From: an uncultured Prevotella sp. | Lineage (GTDB): Bacteria; Bacteroidota; Bacteroidia; Bacteroidales; Bacteroidaceae | Assembly: GCA_900557405.1 (NCBI GenBank) | Contig: USSF01000037.1 | Coordinates: forward strand, 1-23,267 | Reading direction: 5' to 3' | Length of the DNA stretch: 23,267 bases | Shown: positions 23,266 through 23,267 of the stretch, in pieces | Layout of the letters: each line of letters begins with the position of its first letter | Numbering within the stretch: position 1 is the stretch's first letter | The notes under the pieces: generated by a model | Seen by the model: only the letters and a program-made list of their open reading frames with translations | Told to the model about the DNA's origin: nothing | Database searches by the model: none | Made by a program: the position numbers and the translations under genes

Positions 23266-23267
23266 TG

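Overview
The window looks like chromosome of a Bacteroidales bacterium, most likely Prevotella or a close relative (Segatella, Hoylesella or similar). Three things point there. Genes are preceded by A/T-rich leaders and Bacteroidetes-type -7 boxes (TAnnTTTG, often TAACTTTGC) instead of Shine-Dalgarno sequences. There is a hybrid two-component regulator that fuses a sugar-binding sensor, kinase, receiver and AraC domain. Two large secreted proteins end in the G-x-Y-V-V-x-G-K-K type C-terminal signal seen on Prevotella cell-surface proteins. The species assignment is inference.

Layout. 1-1040: queD-queE, two steps of queuosine (preQ0) synthesis, overlapping by 10 bp. 1151-3622: a secreted protein with bacterial Ig-like repeats. 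3763-8657: a sugar-catabolism locus, with an L-fucose/L-arabinose isomerase family protein on the minus strand divergent from a three-gene plus-strand unit (aldo/keto reductase, amidohydrolase, zinc alcohol dehydrogenase). Together these resemble pieces of an oxidative deoxyhexose or pentose pathway. 8767-9456: an outer-membrane beta-barrel protein (minus), divergent from a TerC-family membrane protein (9871-10914). 11168-12907: an exported 5'-nucleotidase, followed by nudC (13047-13823), so two nucleotide-hydrolysing enzymes in a row. 13995-15101: alanine dehydrogenase (minus). 15340-18230: a hybrid two-component sensor/regulator broken by an apparent one-base deletion inside the receiver domain. 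18309-18906: a long AT-rich non-coding gap with promoter- and terminator-like signals. 18907-19800: a lipoprotein DNA/RNA non-specific endonuclease. 19970-22567: a secreted protein made of four tandem repeats of about 195 residues (minus). 22775-23267: no gene seen.

Convergent gene pairs are separated by strong hairpin terminators, at about 3689-3728, 8698-8747 and 19912-19948. A 26-bp-stem hairpin lies at 13864-13928. No tRNA, rRNA, CRISPR array, insertion sequence or prophage gene is visible. The most interesting items are the frameshifted hybrid regulator, the four-repeat surface protein, the unassigned oxidative sugar locus with its unusual intergenic repeats, and the non-coding gap before the nuclease gene.
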